A stretch of 64,000 nucleotides of DNA from Calamus simplicifolius. Taxonomy: Eukaryota > Streptophyta > Magnoliopsida > Arecales > Arecaceae. Below, piece by piece: positions 11,430 through 23,381 of this stretch. The DNA lies in contig UESW01004260.1 in NCBI GenBank assembly GCA_900491605.1, positions 119,755 through 183,754 of the forward strand. The letters run 5' to 3'. The notes under the pieces are model-generated. The model did no database searches. It was not told the origin of the DNA and saw only the letters and a program-made list of their open reading frames with translations. Both the position numbers and the translations under genes were made by a program. Numbering within the stretch: position 1 is the stretch's first letter; every line of letters starts with the position of its first letter.

Positions 11430-14080
11430 CAAACCCTACATCACATGTCCGAAGACAAAAGGCCCTTGGCCTTCTCTTTTCGATCCATCAATATAACCTG
11501 AGAGAGTGAGGATGGGTATCAATTAATTGTTTCCATCTTGATTTTTGCCTTAATCTTATATTAATGAATAGAATAAGATTAATATATATTTAATCCTACA
11601 TTAATTATGCATCTGGATCAATCTTAAATAATTATACAAATTAAGAAATATAGAGAAACCCTTTTATCTAATTTTGAATGAGATTCTAAACCGATGATAT
11701 CGGAATAAAATAATTCTATATAAAATAAATGATATCATGAAAATAAATTGTTATAAGTTAATAGATACAAATTAAATTATACAAATAATTACAAATAAAT
11801 AATTATAATAAATGATAAATAAATTGCATAAGAAAACTTAGTTATAAAGCAAAGAATTATTTTAGTCTTTAAAGATAAGATTTGCTTTCCTTGAAGAGCC
11901 TCGGGGCATATACTTTATAGGATTCAATTATAGTAATACTTTTATAAGAGACGCACGATCAATTATTAGAGGGCATTAATAATTTTAATGGGACCCATCA
12001 GATAACTATATTTGATATGGTAATCTAGTTATATTTGGTATGGTAATCTAATATGGATTACACCAGATATGTTGTAATCTAATAATTTTTTTAAAACAAA
12101 ATTACCCTTGTTTCCTCATCCGTAAAGATAAAATTATTTCTTTCTCCAAATAAAATTATTTTCTTTTTTTCTCTCTTTTCTCTTGACTCGCCGCCGTTAT
12201 CTCTTTTCTCATATCTTCAAAAAAAAAAAAAATAAACCATGGTATTATTCGTTCATAAAAGAAAATATCGAATAATTTTTTTAAAAAAATAAAAATAAAA
12301 ATAAAAATAAAAAATAATGTTTTTAGTACATAAATTTAATTTAGGGGTTTTTTTGAGAATTTGATGTTATAAGACTGGTAATGTATTTGTCATATCAAAT
12401 ACAGTAATCAATATTACTATAACATTACCTGTGTATATCAAACACAATAATCAATATTACTGGCAATCTATTTAGTGGTAATCTATCTTAAAGTTAATCC
12501 ATATTACCATTCGAAATTGTCTGGCGATGCATCAAACACAATTTTAAGGTTTATTAGATTGCTTTATCCTTTGCCTTTAAAAATTGTAATATTTTTAGGG
12601 CAAGAACAGAGGCTTTTAGAGATTATGATAATTTTAGGAAAGAAAAAAGGCCATCAGATGTTATAATGGTTCTGGGGGAAGAAAAGAAAGAAATTAAAAG
12701 CATCAAGTTATGTGATTCTGGCATACGATGGATATACATGAGATAGAGAGGGAAAGATATTTATGGATTCAGAAGCACCCATTCAATGCTCCCTTATCTG
12801 CAACCTTTATCAAATGGATAGCGTCATTTCTGATGCACAAAAAAAAACCAATGGTACAATCCCAATAAAAGAAATCCAACCAAATAAATTTAATGAAACT
12901 CAACGGATATATACACAATGGAGTAGGATAAATGTCATGGAAGATGATGGATATAATGAATTGAAATTTAATATAACATGAATGGCACTTGTACAATATG
13001 GGCCATTCAAGACCCATGCTAGGTTAGAGGTCCAAGACCCGTGGGTCAGTACAAGGCCAGAAGGTTTTTATCAAAATATCTGTATATTTAAAAATATCTT
13101 AGTTAATTTAGTATTAAAAAAATAAAAAATAAAAATACATCCAACCTAACATGATCCATTGGACATTACTAATTGAAATAAATTTAAACCAACCCAATGA
13201 ATATATTTATAATAGATTGGGTTGGACCAAAATAATAGGGTTAAACATGGCTAATACTTCTCTAGAAATGAATATTTCTAGTAAGTGGTGCCCAATTTAT
13301 AACAACTTAATATAATAGAGAGTTAAAAACAAAAAATTATCATCCAATGCGCAACTAAAAATCAAGAAAAAGAAAAGTATTATTATTATTTGAGAGAAAT
13401 ACAAGTAGAAAGAGAGAGAGTTACCTAGCAGTGTTCAAATTTATCACCGTTTGACTAAATTACCTTAGCAGCACAGGAATTTATCATCCTTTGACTGTGT
13501 TATCTTAAAATATGGAAATTTATTTGTTCTCATGAAAAATAAGGACCAAAAATTTTTAGGAATCAATCACCAGACCAATCTACGATGGAGATGTTTAATG
13601 CATTTCGCTTGTATTTATCATTCTGCAGCTATGATTTGTAAATATCCTTTCGTTTCCAGTTAAAAATTTTATTAAAAATGATCATGAGAGAAGGCAGCTA
13701 AGGCTAAACGACACAAAATGCATGGAAGCATAGACACCAACAGCAGTACAGTGAAAAGAAAAGAAAGTGTGATTTTTTTCCAAATGACCAGAGATCTAAC
13801 AAGATGTATGCGACATTGAAAAATTAATAGTTTATGATCTTTAAAAGTATTGAGTAATAGTTATATAGCATCCAATCAAATTTCTATCAACCAATATTCT
13901 GTATTCATCTTGAAATGTTGATCCACAATTGTTATTTCTGTACGGGTACTCATAACTTTTGAGAAATGATCATTTATTGACATCTAAATTTTTCTTAAAA
14001 AAATAAAAACTCATGTCGATTAGCACGGTTAACTCTTCATTCCTCAACTTTGAATTTTATGTATATATAAATTTATTTCA
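11430..14080. other. AT-rich intergenic DNA with a MITE-like segment
   Basis: No coding region is supported. The portion at about 12010-12540 has short inverted gtaatc/gattac and tttggtatggtaatct motifs, with a reverse-related tatcaaacacaata end, resembling a decayed non-autonomous DNA transposon; exact ends are not definable by eye. Small open frames (12475-12666, 12763-12981) lack domains. Confidence 0.35.
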
Positions 14081-14084
14081 TATG

Positions 14085-14170
14085 AATAGAGTAGAGTGGA
14101 GAAGGCTGGTTCATGTAGTTGACCCCACGTAGTTGGAAAAAGGCTTAGTGAGTTGAGTTGTTGAGTACAA
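14085..14170 (+). mobile_element. RTE LINE 3' tail remnant
   Basis: Contains agagtggagaaggctggttc, catgtagttgacccc, acgtagttggaaaaaggctt and agtgagttgagttg. These are the 3' end signature shared with the RTE copies ending at 39775 and 53045. Only the last 85 or so bases survive. Confidence 0.6.
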
Positions 14171-14639
14171 ATTTATTTCATATGAGTTGGAAAAAAAAGG
14201 GTAAACTACTGCCATTAGATTTGCGTGGTACAAGATATATGTAGCATCCTGGAGGCATATATAAGATATTAAAATAAACATGAGCATGATAATTTAGAAA
14301 CCATGGCAAACCCACTAATACTTTTCATTGCAGTATTATCACCTATGGATATGAATCTGAGAAGACAAGATCGTTTTCATGAGATGTTGTACCAAAGAAT
14401 GGGTGCAAACGGCCAGTCCTTCAGAATAGAGAGTGGGGCTTTTTTCCGTCCAGGAGCATCCACGACAATGACCGGCTTTACAGCTTTCTTCGTCGATCGC
14501 AAACCCAACAGCCGTTTGATCTCAAGAGCTGCAACTTTAGGTAAAATAAAGTGCTAAGTATTCCTGAGAAGATAGATTCCTCGTCACCCGAACCCTAATT
14601 TTCTAGCCTTCATCTTCTCTTTGGTTCCCTCCTCTCAGC

Positions 14640-15435
14640 AGGCATCAAGGGTGGGCTTTTGACCAGCAAATGGCAGCCAGAGTTTCCTCCATGAAGGATC
14701 ACAGTCCAGCAAAGGGTTTGACACATGATATGATCTTTAGCAAGGATGGGAAGTCATCCACATCTCACCTGTTTGACGTGAGGGACGCGATCACTACTGG
14801 AGATGGGAACTCGAGACCCTCGCACCAATTCCTGGAGGAAAGAAGGTGTTTTCCTGGGGAAATGGTTTGTAACCAAAGAATGGAAGACAATGGGATTGGA
14901 AGCTTTGATTTGATCAGCAACGGCTTAGGTCCTCTTACCAGGGCTGCACATATGAAGCCAATCTCCACCGATTCTACTTTGGGATGGAAAGCGAGCTGCA
15001 ATTACTACCATAATATATAACGACAAAATCCAGTCTAACTCTTATGATCCAGTTATCATCAATGATAGCCTCGAGCCTCAGTTTGAGGTGGGTTTTATTT
15101 AAGAATTGTTTGAGAAGTAAATTCACTTTCATTGACCTTGCGGTGCAGTTACAGAAATATCCAATGAGCAAGCCCATGACCAAGTTTGAAGAGATGTTTG
15201 CAACGCGAGAGGCACATATCGGAGGGGTGAAGAGGATGAGAACAACGATGGAGAGCGACTGGAACCCCAACTTGCAACTGAGCTTGAGCCCAAATTTTGC
15301 AAACGAAGAACGTAGCAGCAAGAGGACTCTCGATGCTGAAGAGGGAGTGGACAACACGCTCTCACTCTCACTTTCTTCCCCTATTTCCATGTAACAGCGA
15401 GAAGCCACGAAGCCTGAAATCCAGTTCCTTTACAT
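14640..15435 (+). pseudogene. GARP/G2-like MYB C-terminal exons, forward copy
   Basis: Exon A (about 14690-15087) reads SSMKDHSPAKG, then SKDGKSSTSHLFDVRD, then NGIGSFDLISNGLG. A 61-bp intron (15088-15148, GT-AG) precedes exon B (15149-15393), which reads LQKYPMSKPMTKFEEMF, SDWNPNLQLSLS and VDNTLSLSLSSP. SMKDH fits the residues directly after the SHLQMYRS end of a GARP DNA-binding domain, and LSLSLS tails suit that family; the assignment is an inference and the DNA-binding exons are absent. A 4-bp insertion near 15015 breaks the frame in exon A, and a TAA at 15391-15393 replaces the Gln codon kept in the reverse copy. It forms the left arm of an inverted repeat. Confidence 0.6.
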
Positions 15436-15547
15436 GGTTAATTTAAATGGTTAATTTAACATGGTTAATTTAAATGGTTAATTTAAATGGTTAATTTAAA
15501 TGTTAGAAATTACATTTAAATTAACCATTTAAATTAACCATGTTAAT
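15432..15547. repeat. Perfect-arm palindrome of ggttaatttaaat repeats
   Basis: The left side has copies of acatggttaatttaaatgg; the right side is the reverse complement (ccatttaaattaaccatgt), with arms of about 34 bp around a short tgttagaaattaca centre. The left arm has one extra 13-bp repeat copy. It lies between the two inverted GARP-like copies and can extrude as a hairpin. Confidence 0.8.
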
Positions 15548-15785
15548 TTCCCCTTTGACACAGATGACACCAAATCAATTCCAGATGACCATAGCACTCA
15601 AAACATGGAGAGTCCAGAGCTACTATCACTAAAATGCAAGGGCTCAAAGGGATCATTGTTGGCTATAAACCTTATTCATGGGCAGCATAACTATGCATAA
15701 AGAAAGGCCTTGAGACAAGTACTTGAAAGATCTCACTCCAATGCCTTTATCGACATGGTCAGATCTAAAGTACTCAGCCCCGGAG
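15548..15785. other. Unique spacer between inverted gene copies
   Basis: About 240 bp with no partner seen elsewhere in the window and no coding sign. It would form the loop of a long hairpin transcript from the flanking inverted copies. Confidence 0.5.
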
Positions 15786-16234
15786 CGGCCTTGTTGCTGC
15801 TACTTTTTGTAGGAACTGGATTTCAGGCTTCGCGGCTTCTCGCTGTTGCATGGAAATAGGAGAAGAAAGTGAGAGTGAGAGCGTGTTGTCCACTCCCTCT
15901 TCAGCATCGAGAGTCCTCTTGCCGCTACGTTCTTCGTTTGCAAAATTTGTGCTCAAGCTCAGTTGCAAGTTGGGGTTCCAGTCGCTCTCCATCGTTGTTC
16001 TCATCCTCTTCACCCCTCCGATATGTGCCTCTCGCGTTGCAAACATCTCTTCAAACTTGGTCATGGGCTTACTCATTGGATATTTCTGTAACTGCACCGC
16101 AAGGTCAATGAAAGTGAATTTACTTCTCAAACAATTCTTAAATAAAACCCACCTCAAACTGAGGCTCGAGGCTGTCATTGATGATAACTGGATCATAAGA
16201 GTTAGACTGAATTTGTCGATATTATGGTAGTAAT
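15786..16234 (-). pseudogene. GARP-like exon B and intron, reverse copy 2
   Basis: Minus strand, nearly identical to 15003-15435. It keeps the same 61-bp intron and exon B, but reads through the forward copy's stop to MQQREAAKPEIQFLQK and a further dozen residues before its own stop. A one-base deletion (aaattcag against aaaatccag) shifts the frame at the end of exon A. At 16234 it is interrupted by the copia array and resumes at 25205 with the rest of exon A. It carries different lesions from the forward copy, so the two decayed independently. Confidence 0.7.
16230..16234. other. Copia target-site duplication, left
   Basis: GTAAT directly before the left LTR, identical to 25205-25209 after the right LTR. 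Removing 16235-25209 restores a continuous exon A reading tagtaattgcagctcgc, as at 2527 onward. Confidence 0.9.
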
Positions 16235-16498
16235 TGTTGAAAGAGGAGAAGATATTTTCTTTTGGGAAAAATTCTGGTTTCTTTCTATTTTTTCATGCTG
16301 AAACGTGAAGGTATACATGGCCTTTTATAATTACAAAATGACTCTTGGTCTTCCACAATACTAAATTCAGAATAACAACTTCCTATGCAATTAAATAACA
16401 ATAATTTCCTATGCAGTAATTAAATAATATCAACTTCCTATGCAGCAATAACAACTTCCTATGCAGCAATTTCCAATAATCAAGTTTAGTTTCCAACA
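16235..16498 (-). repeat. Copia LTR, left (3' end of array)
   Basis: TGTTGAAAG to TTCCAACA. It is followed by the reverse polypurine tract ccccctttaaacttgattc at 16499-16517. It contains four cttcctatgcag motifs. Confidence 0.9.
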
Positions 16499-16504
16499 CC
16501 CCCT

Positions 16505-17275
16505 TTAAACTTGATTCTTCATGACTCCAAGCATGCTTCTCAACTTCTTGAACTCTTCTTCCTTGAGGGCTTTTGTGAAGATATCAGCTACTTGATCTTT
16601 TGTTGAAATGTGGAGAAGTTGTACTTCTTGATTTTTGATACAATCTCGAATGAAGTGAAATCTTGTATCAATATACTTACTTCGATCATGGAAAACTGGA
16701 TTTTTTGCAAGTTGTATAGCAGATTTATTATCAACAAAAATGTTGGTTGGCTCTTCATGTGAAATCTTCATTTCTTGTAGTAGTCTTTGAAGCCAAAGTG
16801 CATGACAAACACAATTTGCTGCAGCAACATACTCTGCTTCACATGATGAAAGTGTAACAATTTGTTGTTTCTTTGAAGACTATGTAAATGCTCCACTTTC
16901 AATATAAAAGGCAAATCCACTAGTACTTTTTCTATCATCAATATCTCCTGCCCAATTGCTATCACAAAAACCAACTAATTTTATTGGATTAGTAGATGAA
17001 TAGAAAATACCATGATCTTGCGTACCTTTGATATATCGAAGGATTCTTTTTGCAACAATTAAATGATCCATTCTTGGCTTCTCCATGTAACGACTTATAA
17101 CTCCAACACTATAAGCAATATCCGGCCTTGTATTTGTAAGATATCTTAAGCTTCCAACCAAACTTTTATAATATGTTGGATTGACAAGATCTCCTTCTCC
17201 ATCTTTACTTAATTTAGTATTGTATTCAATTGGAGTGGTGGTTGAATTGCAATTCTTCATCTTGAATTTCTTCAA
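16505..17275 (-). pseudogene. Copia A: RT C-terminus and RNase H
   Basis: Minus strand. 17275-16880 reads the end of the reverse transcriptase region and the RNase H start (SLRYLTNTRPDIAYSVG, GFCDSNWAGDIDDRKSTSG). An in-frame TAG follows ESGAFT where the family has Trp. Beyond it, reading continues through SSCEAEYVAAANCVCHALWL and NKSAIQLAKNPVFHDRSKYI to KDQVADIFTKAL (16771-16505). The Asp and Glu of the RNase H active site are recognisable. The same TAG occurs in the second copy, so it predates the tandem duplication or was fixed in the parent. Confidence 0.85.
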
Positions 17276-18621
17276 AATTTCTTTGCATATTTGCTTTGTG
17301 AAATAAATATGCCTTCATCTGATTGATTTACTTCAATACCCAGAAAATAAGACATTAAGCCAAAATCTGTCATTTCAAATTCTTTGATCATTGAAGTCTT
17401 GAAAACTTCAATCATAGCAAGATTATTTCCTGTGAATATCAAATCATCCACATATAGACAAACAAATAGAACATCACCAACATGATTAGACTTCATATAA
17501 AGAGAATGTTCAAGAGGGCATTTTTGAAAATCATTTTCAGCAAAATACTTATCAATCCTTGTATTCCAAGCTCGTGGAGCCTGTTTCAATCCATAAAGAG
17601 CTCGTTTGAGTTTGTAGACTTTGTCTTCTTGTCCTTTTTGAATGAAACCCAAAGGTTGTTCTACATAGACTTCTTCATTCAAATATCCATTCAAAAAAGC
17701 TAATTTCACATCCATTTGAAAAATTTTCCATTTCATTTGTGCTGCTAAGGAAATGAGAAGGCGTACCATTTCCATTCGAGCAACAGGAGAGAAAACTTCA
17801 TCATAGTCAATGCCATATTGTTGTTTGTAGCCTTTTACTACCAAGCGGGCTTTATGTTTTTCTATTTCTCCACTTGCATTTGTTTTTGTTTTATACACCC
17901 ATTTGACTCCAATGGCTTGATGACCTTGGGGAAGATTTGTGAGTTCCCAAGTGTCATTTTTCTCTATTGATGAAATTTCTTCATGCATGGTATTTCTCCA
18001 TTTTTCTTCTTTATTTGCTTCATAAAACTCAATTGGATCATAACCTGCAAAAAGACAAAACATAGTATAATCATTAGCATCAAGACGCCTTGTGACGTCA
18101 AGCAATTCTTGCACACTCCGAGTTTTGTGTGCTCTATTTGAGGATGTGCCACTGGAACTTTCTTGTGGAGATGAATGTCTTGGACTTTGTTGTGGAGTTG
18201 ATGGAATTTCTTCTTGATGTTGTGACTCTTCTTCTTCATTATTTTCTTGCATTTTATTGTTATCTTGCCAGCTCCACATTTGCTTTTCATCAAATTCAAC
18301 ATCTCTTGAAAAAATCACTCTCTTTGTAATAGGATTATACAACTTATAGCCACTAGAATTTTCAGCATATCCTAAAAGAATACACTTTTCTCCTTTGTCA
18401 TCAAGTTTGATCCTTTTCTCATCAGGCACTTTGACATAAGCAACACTTCCAAAAATGCGAAGATGATCAACCTTAGGCTTGTATGAACTCCATGCTTGTT
18501 CAGGTATCATATTGTGAAGCCTTTTTGATAAAAATCTGTTCAACAAATAAACTGCACAAGCAACTGCTTCTCCCCAAAATTCTTTAGGCATATTTTTATC
18601 TTTCAACATACATCGAACCAT
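17272..18621 (-). pseudogene. Copia A: integrase C-terminus and reverse transcriptase
   Basis: A 449-codon open frame on the minus strand. It begins with the end of the integrase (MLKDKNMPKEFWGEAVACA, KVDHLRIFGSVAYVKVP, CILLGYAENSSGYKLYNP). It continues into the copia reverse transcriptase: WVYKTKTNASGEIEKHKARL, then DVKLAFLNGYLNEEVYVEQP, LYGLKQAPRAW, and the catalytic CLYVDDLIFTGN. It ends at SKYAKKF with a one-base shift into the next frame. It lies between the integrase core and RNase H, the diagnostic copia order. Confidence 0.9.
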
Positions 18622-18623
18622 AT

Positions 18624-19028
18624 TTAAAATAGTTGATTTTTTCTTTCTAAAACTCCATTTTGCTGAGGTGAATAAGGCATAGTAACCTGATGAAAAATTC
18701 CTTGTGCTTTGAAAAAATTTGAAAACTCTTTGGATAAATACTCACCACCACGATCCGATCTCAAAGCTTTAATTTGAAAACCACTTTGTTTTTCAACAAG
18801 CAACTTAAATTCCTTAAATTTCTGAAACACTTCACTCTTTTTTTTTAATAAATAAACCCATGTCTTTCCAGAATAATCATCAGTGAAGGAAAGATAATAT
18901 TTATTACCTCCCATAGTTGTTGTTTGATTGGGCCACAAACATCTGAATGTATCAATTCCAATGGTTTTGTTGCTCTTCTTGATCTTCCTGAAATGAAGGT
19001 TCTCCTTTGTTGCTTTCCAACTATGCAA
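18624..19028 (-). pseudogene. Copia A: integrase core
   Basis: Minus strand. KYYLSFTDDYSGKTWVYLL and ALRSDRGGEYLSKEF supply the first two acidic residues of the DDE triad, and QQNGVLERKN the third. The N-terminal part is out of frame because of an extra A and a lost T compared with copy B (DTFRCLWPNQ against HSDVCGPIKL). The frame also ends early after RKNQLF. Confidence 0.85.
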
Positions 19029-19043
19029 GTTTCACATTTTTCC

Positions 19044-19577
19044 TTAGATTTTCAGCCAAGGCATTCCTGTCACCATATTCTTGCTAGACAAAAGTTTTAA
19101 TCCATCAAAGTTTAAATGTCCATATCTAAGATTCCATAGAGTAGAGTCATCAAGACTTTGTGTTAACATACAAGAGGAGCCATCAACATGCAAACTTAGC
19201 TCAAACATTCTATTTTTTGACATAGGAACATGTGCAATAAGAGTATTGTTGTTGTCTCTGATAGAAAGACCCAATTCTTTCATGTGAATGTCATAGCCTT
19301 TTTCAAGCAATTGGCCCAAACTAAGAATGTTATTTTTAATGTCTGGAACATAATAGACATCTGAAATAAAATTTTGAGTGCCATTTTGAAGCTTGATAAG
19401 GATTTTACCTTTCCCTTCAACTGGCCTTTTAGAGAAGTCTCCAAAAGTCACCGAGCCTTTGAAGCTTTCATCCATCTTAAAAAACATGTCCTTTATCCCA
19501 CACATATGATTGCTAGCACCTGTGTCTAGATACCAAGTACTTCTTTTGATAGCACCAGAAATGTTATTGTAGGCCAA
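19044..19577 (-). pseudogene. Copia A: protease and GAG-pre-integrase
   Basis: Minus strand. STWYLDTGASNHM is the aspartic protease active site; LWNLRYGHLNFDGLKLLSS is the pre-integrase zinc-finger region. The frame stops after PWLKI because of a 2-bp deletion compared with copy B (MSKEKYETC). Confidence 0.85.
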
Positions 19578-19585
19578 AAGTAGAG

Positions 19586-20560
19586 TTACTTCTTCTTCTT
19601 GTTCTTTGTAAAATGAATTTTCTCATCAACATAATTAACATTATCTTTGTACCAACAATCTTTAGCATAGTGCCCATATTTTTTGCAAATAAAACATTGT
19701 AGTGCTTGTTGTCCATACCTTCCTCTTCCTCTAGGATTAAAAAATCTTTCTCTACCACGACCTCGGGCATGATGGTCTCTTATGTCTCCTTGACTTCTTT
19801 GAGGTTGATCTTGATGAAATCTTCCACCTCTTCCTCTTCTTCCACGGCCTCGACCATGGAAACTTGTTTGACCTTTAAGATCACCTTTTTCTTGTAGTGT
19901 AAGATTTGTTTGAAGTACTTGCTCAATGGGTTTCTCCTCCATCCTTTTAGACAGCTTTTGCTCATGTGCTTGTAAAGAACCCATGAGTTGCTCTATAGTC
20001 ATCTCTTCTAATTCCTTTGATTCTTCAATGGCTACAACAATGAAGTCAAATTTTGCATCTAAAGAGCGCAAAATTTTCTCCATGATTCGAATATTAGTAA
20101 TTTCTTCACCATTTCTTTTCAATTGATTGACTATAGACATCAATCTTGAAAAATAATTAGAAATTGACTCCCCAGTTATCATTTTGAAAGATTCAAATTC
20201 AGACCTTAAAGATTGTAGCCGAATCTTTTTCACCTTTTCTGCTCCTTTATGTGCCTTATGCAATAAGTCCCATGCCTCCTTTGATGTTGCAGCTCCAGCG
20301 ATAATCTCGAATGTGCCTTCATCTACACTTTGGTATAGTGTGTAGAGAGCCTTCTTGTCTTTCTTTTTTGACTCCTTATGTTGCTTTCTTTGCTCTTGTG
20401 TGAGCATTGCTTCACCTTCGGTCGGCTCCATGTAGCCGTCTTCTACAAGATCCCAAACATCAAAGGATCCAAGCAAAGCCTTCATTTGGATGCTCCAGTT
20501 GTCATAGTTGTCTTTGGTGAGTTTGGGTATTTGGGATTGAACAAAGTTCATGGAGGCCAT
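19586..20560 (-). pseudogene. Copia A: gag
   Basis: 324 codons on the minus strand, starting MASMNFVQSQIPKLTKDNYD. It has the UBN2/copia gag fold sequence (WSIQMKALLGSFDVWDLVED, then AWDLLHKAHKGAEKVKKIRL), an RGRGRRGRGG-rich basic stretch, and an intact CCHC zinc knuckle CFICKKYGHYAKDC. It ends in lysine repeats because one base is lost at the gag-protease junction; copy B is in frame at that point. It begins just inside the PBS. Confidence 0.9.
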
Positions 20561-20571
20561 GGATCTTTTGT

Positions 20572-20588
20572 GGCTCTGATACCAAATT
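20572..20588 (-). other. Copia A primer-binding site
   Basis: The minus strand reads TTTGGTATCAGAGCC next to the middle LTR, complementary to initiator-methionine tRNA, the usual copia primer. Confidence 0.85.
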
Positions 20589-20851
20589 TGTTGGAAGAGG
20601 AGAAGATATTTTCTTTTGAGAAAAATTCTGGTTTCTTTCTATTTTTCATGCTGAAACGTGAAGGGATACATGGCCTTTTATAATTACAAAATGACTCTTG
20701 GTCTTCCACAATACTAAATTCAGAATAACAACTTCCTATGCAATTAAATAACAATAATTTCCTATGCAGTAATTAAATAATATCAACTTCCTATGCAGCA
20801 ATAACAACTTCCTATGCAGCAATTTCCAATAATCAAGTTTAGTTTCCAACA
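20589..20851 (-). repeat. Copia LTR, middle (shared)
   Basis: TGTTGGAAG to TTCCAACA. It serves as 5' LTR for the left internal region and 3' LTR for the right one. It is followed at 20852-20870 by the reverse polypurine tract cccccctttaaacttgattc. Confidence 0.92.
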
Positions 20852-20858
20852 CCCCCCT

Positions 20859-22129
20859 TTAAACTTGATTCTTCATGACTCCAAGCATGCTTCTCAACTT
20901 CTTGAACTCTTCTTCCTTGAGGGCTTTTGTGAAGATATCAGCTACTTGATCTTTTGTTGAAATGTGGAGAAGTTGTACTTCTTGATTTTTGATACAATCT
21001 CGAATGAAGTGAAATCTTGTATCAATATACTTACTTCGATCATGGAAAACTGGATTTTTTGCAAGTTGTATAGCAGATTTATTATCAACAAAAATGTTGG
21101 TTGGCTCTTCATGTGAAATCTTCATTTCTTGTAGTAGTCTTTGAAGCCAAAGTGCATGACAAACACAATTTGCTGCAGCAACATACTCTGCTTCACATGA
21201 TGAAAGTGTAACAATTTGTTGTTTCTTTGAAGACTATGTAAATGCTCCACTTTCAATATAAAAGGCAAATCTACTAGTAATTTCTCTATCATCAATATCT
21301 CCTGCCCAATTACTATCACAAAAACCAACTAATTTTATTGGATTAGTAGATGAATAGAAAATACCATGATCTTGCGTACCTTTGATATATCGAAGGATTC
21401 TTTTGCAATAATTAAATGATCCATTCTTGGCTTCTCCATGTAACGACTTATAACTCCAACACTATAAGCAATATCCGGCCTTGTATTTGTAAGATATCTT
21501 AAGCTTCCAACCAAACTTTTATAATATGTTGGATTGACAAGATCTCCTTCTCCATCTTTACTTAATTTAGTATTGTATTCAATTGGAGTGGTGGTTGAAT
21601 TGCAATTCTTCATCTTGAATTTCTCCAAAATTTCCTTTGCATATTTGCTTTGTGAAATAAATATGCCTTCATCTGATTGATTTACTTCAATAACCAGAAA
21701 ATAAGATATTAAGCCAAAATCTATCATTTCAAATTCTTTGATCATTGAAGTCTTGAAAACTTCAATCATAGCAAGATTATTTCCTGTGAATATCAAATCA
21801 TCCACATATAGACAAACAAATAGAACATCACCAACATGATTAGACTTCATATAAAGAGAATGTTCAAGAGGGCATTTTTGAAAATCATTTTCAGCAAAAT
21901 ACTTATCAATCCTTGTATTCCAAGCTCGTGGAGCCTGTTTCAATCCATAAAGAGCTCGTTTGAGTTTGTAGACTTTGTCTTCTTGTCCTTTTTGAATGAA
22001 ACCCAAAGGTTGTTCTACATAGACTTCTTCATTCAAATATCCATTCAAAAAAGCTGATTTCACATCCATTTGAAAAATTTTCAATTTCATTTGTGCTGCT
22101 AAGGAAATGAGAAGGCGTACCATTTCCAT
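20859..22129 (-). pseudogene. Copia B: reverse transcriptase and RNase H
   Basis: Minus strand, about 99% like 16505-17770 by eye. 22129-21335 carries DVKSAFLNGYLNEEVYVEQP, LYGLKQAPRAW and CLYVDDLIFTGN. A one-base loss near 21402 turns AKRILRYIKGT into AKESFDISK. The same TAG after GAFT as in copy A is present, and RNase H ends with KDQVADIFTKAL (21125-20859). Upstream, a TAA replaces Gln in KQ-YGIDYDEVF, which separates this frame from 22411-22172. Confidence 0.88.
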
Positions 22130-22171
22130 TCGAGCAACAGGAGAGAAAACTTCATCATAGTCAATGCCATA

Positions 22172-23381
22172 TTATTGTTTGTAGCCTTTTACTACCAAGC
22201 GGGCTTTGTGTTTTTCTATTTTTCCACTTGCATTTGTTTTTGTTTTATACACCCATTTGACTCCAATGGCTTGATGACCTTGGGGAAGATTTGTGAGTTC
22301 CCAAGTGTCATTTTTCTCTATTGATGAAATTTCTTCATGCATGGTATTTCTCCATTTTTCTTCTTTATTTGCTTCATAAAACTCAATTGGATCATAACCT
22401 GCAAAAGACAAAACATAGTATAATCATTAGCATCAAGACGCCTTGTGACGTCAAGCAATTCTTGCACACTCCGAGTTTTGTGTGCTCTATTTGAGGATGT
22501 GCCACTGGAACTTTCTTGTGGAGATGAATGTCTTGGACTTTGTTGTGGAGTTGATGGAATTTCTTCTTGATGTTGTGACTCTTCTTCTTCATTATTTTCT
22601 TGCATTTTATTGTTATCTTGCCAGCTCCACATTTGCTTTTCATCAAATTCAACATCTCTTGAAAAAATCACTCTCTTTGTAATAGGATTATACAACTTAT
22701 AGCCACTTGAATTTTCAGCATATCCTAAAAGAATACACTTTTCTCCTTTGTCATCAAGTTTGATCCTTTTCTCATCAGGCACTTTGACATAAGCAACACT
22801 TCCAAAAATGCGAAGATGATCAACCTTAGGCTTGTATGAACTCCATGCTTGTTCAGGTGTCATATTGTGAAGCCTTTTTGATAAAAATCTGTTCAACAAA
22901 TAAACTGCACAAGCAACTGCTTCTCCCCAAAATTCTTTAGGAATATTTTATCTTTCAACATACATCGAACCATATTTAAAATAGTTCAATTTTTTCTTTC
23001 TGAAACTCCATTTTGCTGAGGTGAATAAGGCATAGTAACCTGATGAAAAATTCCTTGTGCTTTGAAAAAATTTGAAAACTCTTTGGATAAATACTCACCA
23101 CCACGATCCGATCTCAAAGCTTTAATTTGAAAACCACTTTGTTTTTCAACAAGCAACTTAAATTCCTTAAATTTCTGAAACACTTCACTCTTTTTTTTTA
23201 ATAAATAAACCCATGTCTTTCCAGAATAATCATCAGTGAAGGAAAGATAATATTTATTACCTCCCATAGTTGTTAGTTTGATTGGGCCACAAACATCTGA
23301 ATGTATCAATTCCAATGGTTTGTTGCTCTTCTTGATCTTCCTGAAATGAAGGTTCTCCTTTGTTGCTTTCCAACTATGCAA
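22172..23381 (-). pseudogene. Copia B: integrase and start of reverse transcriptase
   Basis: Minus strand. 23381-22986 is an uninterrupted integrase core (KPLELIHSDVCGPIKLTTMG, FTDDYSGKTWVYLL, RSDRGGEYLSKEF, QQNGVSERKN, then TGA). 22899-22318 continues with the integrase C-terminus, and 22411-22172 with WVYKTKTNASGKIEKHKARL. A one-base deletion near 22405 separates the last two. Confidence 0.87.

Noticed and set aside
14303..14557. 84-codon frame upstream of the forward GARP-like copy
   Set aside because: No recognisable domain, no match to a GARP DNA-binding domain, and no promoter sign; too weak to call.
15850..16230. 126-codon plus-strand frame
   Set aside because: Antisense shadow of the reverse GARP-like exon B copy; the same shadow occurs at 14974-15408.
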